The notes under the pieces were generated by a model. The model was not told the origin of the DNA. It saw only the letters and a program-made list of their open reading frames with translations, and searched no databases. DNA of 60,919 nucleotides from Planctomycetota bacterium. Lineage in GTDB: Bacteria; Planctomycetota; UBA1135; GCA-002686595. Below are positions 8,101-16,796 of the stretch, one piece after another. The position numbers were made by a program, and so were the translations under genes. The stretch covers positions 1-60,919 of the forward strand of contig JACKHS010000021.1 in the NCBI GenBank assembly GCA_020638875.1, written 5' to 3'. Every line of letters starts with the position of its first letter. The stretch's first letter is position 1.

Positions 8101-8929
8101 CCTCGTCGCCGAGCGCGCGCGCCGCGGCCCCTTCCTCTCGCTGCCCGACCTGCTCGAGCGCAGCGGCGCGCACGTCGACGAGGCGCGCCACCTGATCCAG
8201 TGCGGCGCGCTCGACGGCTTCGACCGCACGCGGCCCGAGCTCCTGTGGCGGCTGCACCTCCTGACCACGCCCGGCCGGCGCGCGCCGCGCGAGCTCGCGC
8301 GCGGCGGCGCCGACGGCCTCGACCTCGGCCAGCTCGCCGCCTGCCGCGCGACGCCGGGCTCGCGCGCCGCCGAGGCCGTGGCCGCTGCGCGCGCCGGCGC
8401 CCGCGGCTGGCGCGGGACGCTGGGCCTGGGCAACGCGCGCCTCGCGCCGGGCGAGAGCGCGAGCCTGTTCGGCGAGCCCGAGACGCCCGCGCTCGTGCTG
8501 CCCGGCCTGCCCGACCTCGACCGCGTGCAGCGCGGCGAGCTCGAGTACGAGCTGATGGGCCTGACCGTGCACGACCACCCCACCGCGATCTTCCCGCCGC
8601 CCTCCGACGAGCGCCTGGCCGCCAAGGCCTACCCGCGCCGCGGTCGCCCCGCGCCGCCGACGCCCTGCGCCGAGCTGCGCCGCTTCGAGGGCGGCCGCAT
8701 CACCCTGCTCGGCTGGCTCGCCGCGAGCCGCCGCGTGCACACCTCCGACGGCCAGTGGATGCGCTTCCTGACCCTCGAGGACGAGAGCGGCCTCGCAGAA
8801 GTCGTGCTCTTCCCCGCCGTCTACCAGCGCGACGGCGCCCGCCTCGTCGACTTCGGCCCGGTGCGCGTGACGGGTACCGTCCAGAACCAGATGGGCGCGT
8901 GTACGCTGGAGGCGGAGCGGATCTGGTAG
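5111..8929 (+). CDS. dnaE: DNA polymerase III alpha subunit, DnaE type (DnaE2/ImuC-like features)
   Basis: The GTG at 5111 gives about 1272 residues; GGAG lies nine bases upstream. The N-terminal PHP domain begins YVPLRVHGFHSLLTGV and has lost several metal-ligand histidines, as in many DnaE proteins. The polymerase core shows GRGSAADSLVAYCLGLTDADP and the catalytic PDIDLDF near residue 486, then HFGLHPGGVVVAP and VKMDLLGNRALTVLDD. A C-terminal OB-fold follows (ITLLGWLAASRR, MRFLTLEDESGLAEVVLF). The HPGG-type motif and overall length recall the error-prone DnaE2/ImuC branch, but no imuA or imuB is adjacent, so its role as main or translesion polymerase is unsettled. Two lineage-specific insertions are visible: a Thr-Arg-Asp repeat in the PHP domain and an acidic/Ala-rich insertion near residues 555-640. 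It catalyses template-directed DNA synthesis. Confidence 0.85.
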   Translation: MYVPLRVHGFHSLLTGVDAPAVLLERARELGLCALALTDVDSTAGWVDFLKAARRDDGHDAVRPILGAELSDARCDLSGARLDEEHAGRVIALVESERGLANLNKLVSARQLGRDPGRHGADLGTPREDFDLVQALVEHQEGLIYLVDHPRLLLGLMGRVPASQVLAAIAPAGLRRPGEGRRARHGEVRNTHLARVTRDTHSARVTRDTHPARETRDTRDANAASGTRDDRAPHDGDAPLPPTLADALEPPKTPPPARAVPAETLLEAARATGFGVVAVPDVYYAGPGGAEDHRLRVAIKHNALLDDLPEAWLAEGPAHLLTGREVCALYADLDDVPGPWGAAAPPGVPAMVARTVEVAARCAYVPPLDRVLFPKVELAPGESAYSKLCALAFEGATRRYQPLRPEVVRRLDYELATIDQLGFADYFLLVDRIAQYARDEAIPCVGRGSAADSLVAYCLGLTDADPFRYHLIFERFLNPARSDRPDIDLDFCWRRRDEVTSHVYELFGPERTAMISTLNCFGLRAAFRETALAHGFPPAVVNRWSKVLPHYAPSGAGAAFDGSTAVDEDDADARELVDELEPVNDAALAPGGATGLTNQARLAVERERAARRAGEGPDDPIARAFRSTPEAREFPVHDERWRRVLRHASALLDAPRHFGLHPGGVVVAPGPITDYVACQRAAKGVVVTQFDKNGVEAIGLVKMDLLGNRALTVLDDCVRALRAGGVEVDLAALPEDDAATGDTLAEGRSLACFQVESPGMRHLLQQTGARDMDAVIQAVALIRPGPAGSGMKDAYVRRFRGLEPPAPPHPRLTETLWDTQGVMLYQEDVMRVAQALAGMELAEADLLRRALQKRRSEELAPLALRFRTGCEEQGVARADAERVWELVANFASFGFCKAHAVTYGRIAYRAVWLKTHHPAAYLVAFLNSHTGYYKPRVYVEEARRLGVAILPPDVNKSAVEVALEWLGGDGPRDDAGAPALRLGLGTIKGLSQRLLERLVAERARRGPFLSLPDLLERSGAHVDEARHLIQCGALDGFDRTRPELLWRLHLLTTPGRRAPRELARGGADGLDLGQLAACRATPGSRAAEAVAAARAGARGWRGTLGLGNARLAPGESASLFGEPETPALVLPGLPDLDRVQRGELEYELMGLTVHDHPTAIFPPPSDERLAAKAYPRRGRPAPPTPCAELRRFEGGRITLLGWLAASRRVHTSDGQWMRFLTLEDESGLAEVVLFPAVYQRDGARLVDFGPVRVTGTVQNQMGACTLEAERIW
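5681..5761 (+). repeat. Three 27-bp tandem repeats inside dnaE
   Basis: Three in-frame 27-bp units, at 5681, 5708 and 5735, encode THLARVTRD, THSARVTRD and THPARETRD, followed by a degenerate TRDA. Each unit contains the GC-rich core GCGCGCG-GACGCGCGAC. The array is an insertion in the PHP domain at residues 191-217 and leaves the frame intact. Confidence 0.9.
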
Positions 8930-8969
8930 GCGGCGCGCCTCATGCCGCGGGCCGCTCCGAGAGGACGAC

Positions 8970-10370
8970 ATGAAGCCGCTACTCTCCGTGCTCTTGCTCG
9001 CGCTCGCGGGGCTCGCGTGGTGGGGCCTGCGCGCACAGGACGGCAGATCGGAGCGCGCGGTCGAGCCGGTGACACGAACCGCAGCGGTGGAGCGCCCCAC
9101 GACCGAGCCGCGGCGTGTGGCGAGCGAGTCCGCCGCTCCGCGCAGCGTCGAGCCCGGCGTGCAGCAATCGACCCGCGCCGCGCTCGCGCCTCAGGAGGGC
9201 CTGAACGTCCTGCGCGTGCACGGCCTGCTGACGCTCACCGACGGCACGCCGGCGGCAGGGGCGCGCGTCGAGCTCGTCGACGCGCTGTACGCCTCGGAGT
9301 TGGTGCTGCCCGAGGAGCAGCGCAGTCCAGGCTCGAGGTACCACCTCGCCGTGGCGGACGCCGAGGGCGAGGTCGTGTTCGTGCTCCGGGAGCGCCCGCG
9401 TGACGGCTACGCGCTGCGCGCGAGGCTCGAGGGCCGGGCCACGCGCTGCTGGACGGTGCGTCAGGTGCCGGAGCAGCGCGACGACCTCGACTTCGGCCGG
9501 CGCAAGCTCGCCCCCGGCGGCGTGTTGCGCGTCCAGATCACGGCGAGCTACCCCGCGGCCGCGCGGGACGCGTGGACCGTGTGCGCCATCCCCCGCGGCG
9601 CGCAGGCGCAAGGCGGTGGACTCGAGATCTGGGAGACCGCGGAGCACGCCGAGGACGACGGCAGCTACCTGCTGACCGGGCTCGCGGACGACGTGCGGGT
9701 CCTGGCGTGCTCGCGCATGGGCGGCGTGACCGACGAGGTCGAGGCCATGGTCCGCCCGGGCGAGGAGGAGGAGGTCGAGCTGACCTACGTCGGCCCGCCG
9801 CTCGACCGTCGCCTCGTCGTCGAGCCGCGCCTGGCCGGGCTGCGCGGCGTGCGCCGCGGCTTCGAGTACACGATGCGCCTCGTGCGCGACGGACGAGTCG
9901 TCGCGGAGCGCCCCGCGGACGGCGGCTGCACCGAGCTCGTGCTCGCCTTCGACGACCTCGATCCCGGGCCCTACCGGCTCGAGATCGAAGGGCCCGGCGC
10001 GTTGCCCTTCGCGCGCGAGGGCGTCGAGCCGGGGAACGTGATCGTGGCCGAGCTCGAGGGCAATGCCGCCCTGCGCGTGCTCGTGCGTGACGCGGCGAGC
10101 GGCGCGCCGGTGGAGCGCTACCGGCTGCTCACGCGCCTCACCTACGCGCGGACGCGGCCCCCCGAGCGCGAGCTGCGCGCCGCGAGCGCGCCGCCGCCCG
10201 CCGATGGTCTCTACCGCGGCGTCGAGCCCGGCAAGCAGATCCTGATCGTTGAAGCCGCGGGTTCTCCGCGAACCGAGGTCGACCTCGGCGAGCTCCAGCC
10301 GCACGAGACGCGCGACGTCACCGTCGACCTCGTGCGTGACGCCCGGATGGAGAACGCGCGACGGCGATAG
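8970..10370 (+). CDS. Secreted carboxypeptidase-regulatory-like (CnaB-fold) protein, short paralogue
   Basis: 466 residues preceded by GAGAGGACGAC, a good ribosome binding site. A hydrophobic N-terminus (LLSVLLLALAGLAWWGLRA) serves as signal peptide or membrane anchor, followed by a disordered linker of about 60 residues. The rest is a chain of beta-sandwich modules with the typical ADGRF/PPGxY-like turns: GTPAAGARVELVD, DDGSYLLTGLADDVR, FDDLDPGPYRLEIEG. The block YRLEIEG...EGVEPGN...LVRDAASGAPVERYRLLTR aligns with the same block in the three proteins encoded from 12168, 14235 and 16793, but this one ends soon after it and lacks their C-terminal half. It starts 41 bases after dnaE but is unlikely to be functionally linked to it. 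Such proteins usually sit in the envelope; the exact function is unknown. Confidence 0.7.
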   Translation: MKPLLSVLLLALAGLAWWGLRAQDGRSERAVEPVTRTAAVERPTTEPRRVASESAAPRSVEPGVQQSTRAALAPQEGLNVLRVHGLLTLTDGTPAAGARVELVDALYASELVLPEEQRSPGSRYHLAVADAEGEVVFVLRERPRDGYALRARLEGRATRCWTVRQVPEQRDDLDFGRRKLAPGGVLRVQITASYPAAARDAWTVCAIPRGAQAQGGGLEIWETAEHAEDDGSYLLTGLADDVRVLACSRMGGVTDEVEAMVRPGEEEEVELTYVGPPLDRRLVVEPRLAGLRGVRRGFEYTMRLVRDGRVVAERPADGGCTELVLAFDDLDPGPYRLEIEGPGALPFAREGVEPGNVIVAELEGNAALRVLVRDAASGAPVERYRLLTRLTYARTRPPERELRAASAPPPADGLYRGVEPGKQILIVEAAGSPRTEVDLGELQPHETRDVTVDLVRDARMENARRR

Positions 10371-10407
10371 CCACAGAACTCGCGTGGCCATCGGAGCCGG
10401 AGTCCGG

Positions 10408-11997
10408 TCACGGCAGCTCGAACTCGAGCCCCCAGGTGCCCTCTTCGGTCGTGAGCTGCACGACCAAGCGCGCGTCGACGATGTCGAGCCACGTCAAGCC
10501 CATGGCGTAGGGCCCCATGGCGTAGACGGTCCCGCCCTCCGAGCGCGAGTTCCCGCTCGGACGCTCGAGCGTGCCGTGGAACGGGACGCGCAGCGTGATC
10601 ACGTCGGCAGCGCCGTCGGCGAGCGAAACGCGCCAGAGAGGGAACTCGAATACCTGGTCGCGCGGCCCGCGGACGACGCCGCCGCCAGCCGGGCGGTAGG
10701 CATGCGTCGCGTCGAAGACGACGCGGTCGGTGGCCGCGTCGGTCGAGAGCCAGACCTTGCGCTCGTCGCGCTCGAGCTCGCGGTACCAGCGCAGGTGCCC
10801 GAGCACCTCGCCGCCGAGACTCGTGCGTGCCTCCTGGCGACGCGCGGGACGCACGCACGCGAACGCGCCGCCGGCGCAGGCCCACACGACCGTGCCCGCG
10901 TGGCGTGTCCACATCGTCGGCTCCGGGGCGCGCGGCGTCGGCAGGATCGTCAGCGGGCGGCCGTCCCCGTCGAGCTCGAGCAGGAAGTGCTCCGCGCTGT
11001 ACCCCGGCACAGCGCTCTCCGTGGACTCGCGCGCGATCGCGAGGAACGTGCGCTCCTCGTAGCCGGAGCCGAGCACCACCGGTCCGCCGAGGACGGCGCC
11101 GGTCCAGCGCTCCTCGTAGTGCTTCCTCGCCTCCGCGATGCGCTCCTGCTCGCGCGCGACCTCGTCCGGGTCGCTCGATCCGCACTCGATCCAGAAGCCC
11201 CGGTCGCCGAAGCGCAGCATCACGTGCGACCAGATGCTCGGACCGATGAACGAGCGCTGGTACTCCCACGGATGGTCGATGCGTTGCACCAGCGCGCCGC
11301 TCTCGCGATCGAGGAGCAGCGGATCGTTCGCGCCGCCGGCGCAGACGAGCACGCCGCGCGAGGTCGACGTCAATCGCTCGGTGCGGTCCGCCTCGTAGCG
11401 CGGCCGGCGCGCCGCCCAGAGCGCGACACCGGGACCGGGGCGCCGGTCCTGCGAGGCCTGCGTGAACGTCCAGCGTACCTCGCCGCTCTTCGGGTCCAGC
11501 CGCTGGACGCGAAACGCGCCGAGATCGGAGGCGGCGAGGAACGGGTTCTCCTCGCTCGGCTGCGTCGAGTAGAGGTAGACGGCGCCGCGATCCGCGAGCG
11601 CGGAGACGAGGGTCCATCCCTCGCCGTTCGCGTCGGTCTCCACCGCGTCGAGCCAGCGGCCCAGCTCGAGGTCGAGGCGCCGCACGAGCGAGCTCCCCTC
11701 TGGATCCGCGAGCAGCACGACGTCCTCGACGCTCGTCAACCACGCGAGCTGGGCCTCGCCAGGCAGCTCGACGCTCCGCGCCTCCTCGTCGGCGGGCGAC
11801 GACCACGCGACGCGGCCCTCCCCGACCTGCACGAGCCACTCGCCGACGACGTGCGCGGGCTTCCAGCCTCCGTGGCTCGCGACGGGCGCCAGCTCGTGAT
11901 CGTCGATCGCGAGCCGGACCGCGTCGAGCTTCGGCACGAGGAACGACTCGCCAGCGGGGGCGCCGAGCGAGACCAGCAAGGCGAGGTGGCAGAGCAT
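10408..11997 (-). CDS. Secreted PQQ-like beta-propeller repeat protein
   Basis: 529 residues. The ATG at 11997 is chosen because it opens a signal peptide (MLCHLALLVSLGAPAG); the frame extends farther upstream but that part is Arg/Pro-rich. A TACAAT -10-like hexamer lies 10 bases before the ATG (12013-12008). Repeated four-stranded blades are visible as W-containing segments alternating with values or keys: AWLTSVEDVVLLAD, RLDPKSGEVRWTFTQ, GVLVCAGGANDPLLLDRESG, TVVWACAGGAFACV. This is typical of PQQ-like (WD40-like) propellers that in this kind of genome are often periplasmic scaffold proteins rather than dehydrogenases. No dehydrogenase active-site motif is evident. It is convergent with the gene ending at 10370 and divergent from the one at 12168. 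Confidence 0.7.
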   Translation of the reverse strand: MLCHLALLVSLGAPAGESFLVPKLDAVRLAIDDHELAPVASHGGWKPAHVVGEWLVQVGEGRVAWSSPADEEARSVELPGEAQLAWLTSVEDVVLLADPEGSSLVRRLDLELGRWLDAVETDANGEGWTLVSALADRGAVYLYSTQPSEENPFLAASDLGAFRVQRLDPKSGEVRWTFTQASQDRRPGPGVALWAARRPRYEADRTERLTSTSRGVLVCAGGANDPLLLDRESGALVQRIDHPWEYQRSFIGPSIWSHVMLRFGDRGFWIECGSSDPDEVAREQERIAEARKHYEERWTGAVLGGPVVLGSGYEERTFLAIARESTESAVPGYSAEHFLLELDGDGRPLTILPTPRAPEPTMWTRHAGTVVWACAGGAFACVRPARRQEARTSLGGEVLGHLRWYRELERDERKVWLSTDAATDRVVFDATHAYRPAGGGVVRGPRDQVFEFPLWRVSLADGAADVITLRVPFHGTLERPSGNSRSEGGTVYAMGPYAMGLTWLDIVDARLVVQLTTEEGTWGLEFELP

Positions 11998-12167
11998 GAT
12001 GCCCTCGATTGTAGGCAGGCGGCGAGGATCACGGCGTGGCGCGGGACGCCGCGGGGGGCCACCGGCCCACCGGCGCGAGAGCGCGAGCGCTGCCGCCGGG
12101 GCGCGGGTAGGCTGGTGCCCGCGCGGAGCCGGCGCGTGCGCGACGCGCGCAGGTCCGCCCCCGGGAG

Positions 12168-14162
12168 ATGAAGCCGCTCGTCGTCGTGTCGGGAACCGTC
12201 GTGCTCGCGCTCGTCGCGTGGGTGGCGCTGCGTGGCGAGCGCGCGGCGCCGGCGCGGAGCGCGCTCGAGCGCGGGGCCGAAGAGGTCGCGCAGGACTCGT
12301 CACCGGCCCCCCTCGCGGCGCTCGACGGCGGCGACGACTCGGCGCGGCGCGAGGAGGTGCCGGCGGCGGCGCCGCAGCGCGTGCGCGTGACGCTGGGGAC
12401 GGCGGAGGCCGTCGAGATCGAGCTGCCGGCGCTGGGAGCCGTCGACGCGGACGCGGCGCGACGGCGCGCCGCGGACCTCGCGGAGTCGAGCGTACGGATC
12501 CTGCTCGAGGTCGCGCATCCCGAGGCGCGCTTCCAGCCCCTCGCGAAGGTGCGCCTGCTGAGCGACGGCGCGCTCGTGCGCGAGGCGCGGCGCGTGGAGG
12601 TCCGACCGGGCTACTTCGACCTCGACGACCTCGCGCCGGGCGCGTACGCGCTCGAGATCGAGGACCCGCGCTTCGAGCCGCTCACGCTGGAGGGGCTCGC
12701 GCCCGGCAGCGTGGCGACGGCGCGGCTCGTGGGCTGCGCGGCGGTGCGACTGCAGGTGCAGGACGCGGCGACGGGCGCGCCGCTCTCGAGCTTCCGGCTC
12801 ACGACGCGCGCGCGCACGATCGACGCGGCGTTCCTCGACGAGGCGCCGCTGACGCTGCTCGAGCTCGGCGACGCGCCGCCGGCGGACGGACGCTTCGGCG
12901 ACCTCCTGCCGCAGAAGCAGGCGCTCGTGATCGAGGCGCCCGGCTACGCGCGCACGACGATCGAGCTCGCGGAGCTGACGTGCGGCGCGGAGCCCGAGCT
13001 CGTCGCGCGCCTCGAACGCGCTGCGAGACTGAGCGGGCGCTTCGTGCGCGCGCTCGACGGCTCGCCGGTCGCGGACGCGCGCGTGCGCCTCGTCTTCACG
13101 GGAGAGCGTCACTCGCTCGAGACCTCGCAGCTCTACCTGATCGGCCCGGACGGACGGCTGCACTTCGACGCGAGCGCGGAGACGCGCACCGACGCCGACG
13201 GGCGCTTCGCGCTCGACGAGCTCGGCCCCGGGACCTACGAGCTGCGCGGCGAGGCGGGCGCCTACGGCGACGCGACGCTCGGGCCGCTCGTGCTGCAGGC
13301 CGGCGACGAGCGCGACGACCTCGAGCTCGTCGTGCGCGGCCTCGCCGGCTGGCGCGGGCGGCTGCTCGTGCCCGAGGGCGTCGACTACGCGGGGCTGCGG
13401 CTCGCCGTCGCGCCCGCGAGCGGCGCGCGCGGCAGGACGCTGGATCGCGAGCGCGGCGCGTGGCTCGTGCCCGACGCGGAGGGGCACTTCGAGGGCGTCG
13501 ACCTGCCGCACGGCCCGTGCGAGGTGCGCCTCGTGACCGACGACCCAGGCGCGCACCTCGGCACGACGCAAGCGCAGCGCAGCCTGACGCTGTGCGAGCT
13601 GCCGCAGGTGGTGCTCACCGCCGATGCCGTGCTCGAGCGCGACGCCGACGCGCGCCGCGGCTGGCCGGGCCTCGTCAGCGTGCGCGTGCGCGACGGCGAG
13701 CGCCCGCTGCCGGGCGTGACCGTGCAGCTCTGGGCGCTCGAGGGCGCGCGCGTCGTCGCGGGCGCGACGACCGGCGACGACGGAGCGGCGGCCCTCGCCG
13801 GCGTGGACCCCGGCACCTACGCGCTGCGCCTGCGCTCGGAGTGGACGTACGACCCGCGCCTCACCGTGACGGTGCGCTGGAACGAGGCGCAGTCGCTGAG
13901 CATCGTCTGCGCGCCGCGCAAGCACGTCGTGGAGGTGATGGACCTCGGCGGCCACGCGCGCGCGAACGAGGCGGTCACGATCACGGCGCCGCCCGCGGTG
14001 CAGCAGCGCGTGGTCACGACCGACGCCGAGGGCCGGCTCGAGCTCGAGCTGCCGCTCGGGGCCTACGCCTTCTGCGCGGGCGCGACCCACGACGCGGCGC
14101 GCGCCCAGCCCGTGCGCTGGACCGCCGGCGGAGCCCTGCCCGCGGTCGTGCGCCTGCCCTGA
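12168..14162 (+). CDS. Carboxypeptidase-regulatory-like repeat protein, membrane-anchored
   Basis: 664 residues. The N-terminus (VVVSGTVVLALVAWVAL) is a signal anchor followed by an Ala/Pro-rich linker. Beta-sandwich modules follow: an N-terminal domain ending in DLAPGAYALEIEDPRFE, the family block VRLQVQDAATGAPLSSFRL, then SGRFVRALDGSPVADARVRLVF with TDADGRFALDELGPGTYELRG, then GLVSVRVRDGERPLPGVTV, and a last module with VTTDADGRLELELPLGAY-like sequence ending RWTAGGALPAVVRLP. The C-terminal RWTAGG-P-VVRL signature recurs in the next two genes. A TAGGCT hexamer at 12108-12113 may be the promoter. Such modules resemble carbohydrate-binding or adhesin sandwich folds; the function is not known. 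It is the first of three paralogues in tandem. Confidence 0.7.
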   Translation: MKPLVVVSGTVVLALVAWVALRGERAAPARSALERGAEEVAQDSSPAPLAALDGGDDSARREEVPAAAPQRVRVTLGTAEAVEIELPALGAVDADAARRRAADLAESSVRILLEVAHPEARFQPLAKVRLLSDGALVREARRVEVRPGYFDLDDLAPGAYALEIEDPRFEPLTLEGLAPGSVATARLVGCAAVRLQVQDAATGAPLSSFRLTTRARTIDAAFLDEAPLTLLELGDAPPADGRFGDLLPQKQALVIEAPGYARTTIELAELTCGAEPELVARLERAARLSGRFVRALDGSPVADARVRLVFTGERHSLETSQLYLIGPDGRLHFDASAETRTDADGRFALDELGPGTYELRGEAGAYGDATLGPLVLQAGDERDDLELVVRGLAGWRGRLLVPEGVDYAGLRLAVAPASGARGRTLDRERGAWLVPDAEGHFEGVDLPHGPCEVRLVTDDPGAHLGTTQAQRSLTLCELPQVVLTADAVLERDADARRGWPGLVSVRVRDGERPLPGVTVQLWALEGARVVAGATTGDDGAAALAGVDPGTYALRLRSEWTYDPRLTVTVRWNEAQSLSIVCAPRKHVVEVMDLGGHARANEAVTITAPPAVQQRVVTTDAEGRLELELPLGAYAFCAGATHDAARAQPVRWTAGGALPAVVRLP

Positions 14163-14234
14163 GCGCGCGAGTCGCGCGCCGGGGCGTCGACGTTGCTAGC
14201 CTGGACGCGTGACTCGCAGTCCACGGGAGGCCGC

Positions 14235-16796
14235 ATGAGGAAGCTCGCGACCGCCGCCGCGCTGGTGGTGCTGATCGTCGTCGTCTGGATGCAGTGGCCG
14301 CGCCGCGCGGCGGAGCCCGAGCGCGCGGGTCTCGCGGGGCGCGACGCACGCGTCGAGCGCGAAGCGACGTCGAGCGGTGAGCTCACCGCCGCGCCGCGCG
14401 ACGACGCGCCGCAGCTCGCGGTCGACGCGCACGACGACGCGAACGAGGGCTCGGCACGCAGCGCGCTCGCCGCTCCCGCGCCGCCGACTCCGCGCGACGC
14501 GGAGGCGCCGAAGCTCGCCGAGGTGCGCGGCCGCTTCCTGCTGCCCGGCGGCGCGCCCGCGGCGGGCGTGGTCGCGACACTGCACGGCTGGCCGTCGAAC
14601 GACGACCTGGTGCGCAAGCACGGCGTGCCCGCGGACTGGCAGGACCCCGCGCCGGCGACGAGCGACGCCGAGGGGCGCTTCGCGATCGCGCTCGACCCGC
14701 CGCGCGCGTTCCAGTTCACGCTCGCCGGCGAGCTCGCCGGCTACGGCCGCGCGAGCTGGCGCTGGTCCTCGCTGCCGCGCGGCGAGGTGACCGACGTGGG
14801 CGACGTGCCGCTCGCGCCCGAGGGCGTGGTGCTCGTGCGCCTCGTCGACGGCGCGGGCGCGCCGCGCTCCCCCACGGGCTGGGTCGTCTACGGCGACGCG
14901 CTGACGAAGACCGAGCTCGACGGCCTCGACCAGCCGCGCGCGTTCACGTACACGCCCGAGCCCGACGGCCGCTTCCGGCTCGCGGGGCTGCCCGTGGGGC
15001 GCGTGCAGCTCACGGCGCAGTCGGGCCTCGCCGGCTTCGTGGAGGGCCCGCGCGTCACGACGCGCGCCGACGCGCCCACGGAGGTCGACCTGCGCTACGA
15101 CGGACCGGACGGCGGGCGGCGCATCGTCGTCAGCACGTCCTCGCGGCCGTACTACACGCAGGGCTACGACGTCGCGTCCATCCGCCTGCTGCGCGACGGG
15201 GTCGAGCTCGCGCGCGCCGATCCCCTCGCGACGACGTCGCAGCGTTCGGTCTTCGACGACGTCGAGCCGGGCCGCTACACGGTCGAGATCGAGGACCCGC
15301 GCTTCGCGCTGTGGACCCAGGACGACGTCGAGCCCGGGCGGACCGTGCGCGCGCGCCTGCGCGGTCCGTGCTCGGCGGCGCTCGAGGTCGTCGACGCCGC
15401 GAGCGGCGCGCCGGTGCCCGCGTACGCGCTGCGCGTGCGGCTCGAGGGCACGAACTCGTACCCCGACACCTTCGAGGTCAAGGCCCTCGACGCAGCGCCG
15501 CCCGCCGGACACGTGTACGAAGGGCTGCTCGTGCTGCCGCAGACCCTGATCGTGAGCGCGCCGGGGCACGCGACGCGCGAGGTGCCGCTGCCCGACCTCG
15601 TCGCGTACGAGTCGCGCCGCGTGCGCGTCGAGCTCGAGCGCGGCGTGACGCTCGCGGGCACGTTCACGAGCTGCGTCGAGGACGCGCCGATCGCACGCGC
15701 GCGCGTGCTGCTGCTGCCGCGCGATCACGACGTGCGCCACCTGCCGCTGCCGGCGGGCACCTTCAGCTCGCAGATGCCGGAGGCGCCGGAGTTCGTGCTC
15801 GAGGTCGAGTCCGACGAGGCCGGTCGCTTCGCGTTCGCGGGCGTCCCGCCGGGCGCCTACCTGCTCTACGGCGTCGCCGACGGCTGGACCGATGCGGGCC
15901 TCGACGTGCGCCTTGAGGCGACGGACGCGGAGCCCGCTGCGCAACACCTCGTCGCGCGCGCGCAGGCGCGCTGGCGGGGCCGCGTGCGCGCGCCCGACGG
16001 CGCCGACCCGGCGAGCTTCCGGCTCGTGCTGACACCGCGCGCCGGCGCGCTGCCGAGCGCGCGCTTCACGTGGCCGATCGAGGCGACGCTCGACGCCGCA
16101 GGCCGCTTCGACAGCGGGCTCGTCCCCGCGGGCGAGCTCGAGGTCGGGCTCGCGCCGCGCGCGGCAGGCCTGCGCGACCCCGACGAGTTCTTCGTGCCGC
16201 AGGTCGAGCCGCTCCCGATCGGCCGGGTCACGCTCGACGCGTGCGCCGTGAGCGAGGCCGAGCTCGACGCGACGGCCGAGTGGCCCGGCGCGCTGGAGGT
16301 GCGCGTGCGCGCCGGCGCGCTGCCCGCCGGCGGCGTGACGGTCGAGGCCTGGAGCCGCGCGCAGGGCCGCGCGGTGTCCGACGCGACGACCGACGCGGAC
16401 GGCCTCGCACGCGTCCTCGGTCTGCCGCAGGGCGACTACCTGCTCTTCGTGCGCTCGAACGCCGAGGGCTGGATCTGGTGCAGCGAGGAGGTCGCCACCG
16501 TGCGCGCGGGCGCGACCGCACCGCACGCGCTCGACTATCACCCGAGCCCCGGCGCGTTGACGCTGCTCGACGCCGCGACGGGCGCGCCGCTCGGACGCCG
16601 CCGCGTCGCGCTCTGCGCGCAGCCCGGCCGCCACGTCTTCACGTTCGAGACCGACGCCGAGGGCCGCCTGCAGCTCACGCTGCCGATGGGCCGCTACGAG
16701 GTGCTGCGCGTCCTCAGCGACCTGCAGGGCACGCCGCTCGAGTGGACCGCTGGTGGGCCCGTGCCGGACGTGGTGCGGCTGGCGGTGCCGCAGTGA
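14235..16796 (+). CDS. Carboxypeptidase-regulatory-like repeat protein, membrane-anchored
   Basis: 853 residues from the ATG at 14235, preceded by GGGAGGCCGC. A signal anchor (ATAAALVVLIVVVWMQW) is followed by a linker, then a domain beginning EVRGRFLLPGGAPAAGVVA with WQDPAPATSDAEGRF and DPPRAFQFTLAGELAGYGRA. The same domain opens the next protein, so the two are recent duplicates. The family block YTVEIEDPRFALW...DAASGAPVPAYALRVRL lies in the middle; the end is EWTAGGPVPDVVRLAVPQ. A TAGCCT hexamer (14197-14202) lies 32 bases upstream. The stop overlaps the next start as GTGA, so the two are probably translationally coupled. A probable envelope protein; ligand unknown. Confidence 0.7.
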   Translation: MRKLATAAALVVLIVVVWMQWPRRAAEPERAGLAGRDARVEREATSSGELTAAPRDDAPQLAVDAHDDANEGSARSALAAPAPPTPRDAEAPKLAEVRGRFLLPGGAPAAGVVATLHGWPSNDDLVRKHGVPADWQDPAPATSDAEGRFAIALDPPRAFQFTLAGELAGYGRASWRWSSLPRGEVTDVGDVPLAPEGVVLVRLVDGAGAPRSPTGWVVYGDALTKTELDGLDQPRAFTYTPEPDGRFRLAGLPVGRVQLTAQSGLAGFVEGPRVTTRADAPTEVDLRYDGPDGGRRIVVSTSSRPYYTQGYDVASIRLLRDGVELARADPLATTSQRSVFDDVEPGRYTVEIEDPRFALWTQDDVEPGRTVRARLRGPCSAALEVVDAASGAPVPAYALRVRLEGTNSYPDTFEVKALDAAPPAGHVYEGLLVLPQTLIVSAPGHATREVPLPDLVAYESRRVRVELERGVTLAGTFTSCVEDAPIARARVLLLPRDHDVRHLPLPAGTFSSQMPEAPEFVLEVESDEAGRFAFAGVPPGAYLLYGVADGWTDAGLDVRLEATDAEPAAQHLVARAQARWRGRVRAPDGADPASFRLVLTPRAGALPSARFTWPIEATLDAAGRFDSGLVPAGELEVGLAPRAAGLRDPDEFFVPQVEPLPIGRVTLDACAVSEAELDATAEWPGALEVRVRAGALPAGGVTVEAWSRAQGRAVSDATTDADGLARVLGLPQGDYLLFVRSNAEGWIWCSEEVATVRAGATAPHALDYHPSPGALTLLDAATGAPLGRRRVALCAQPGRHVFTFETDAEGRLQLTLPMGRYEVLRVLSDLQGTPLEWTAGGPVPDVVRLAVPQ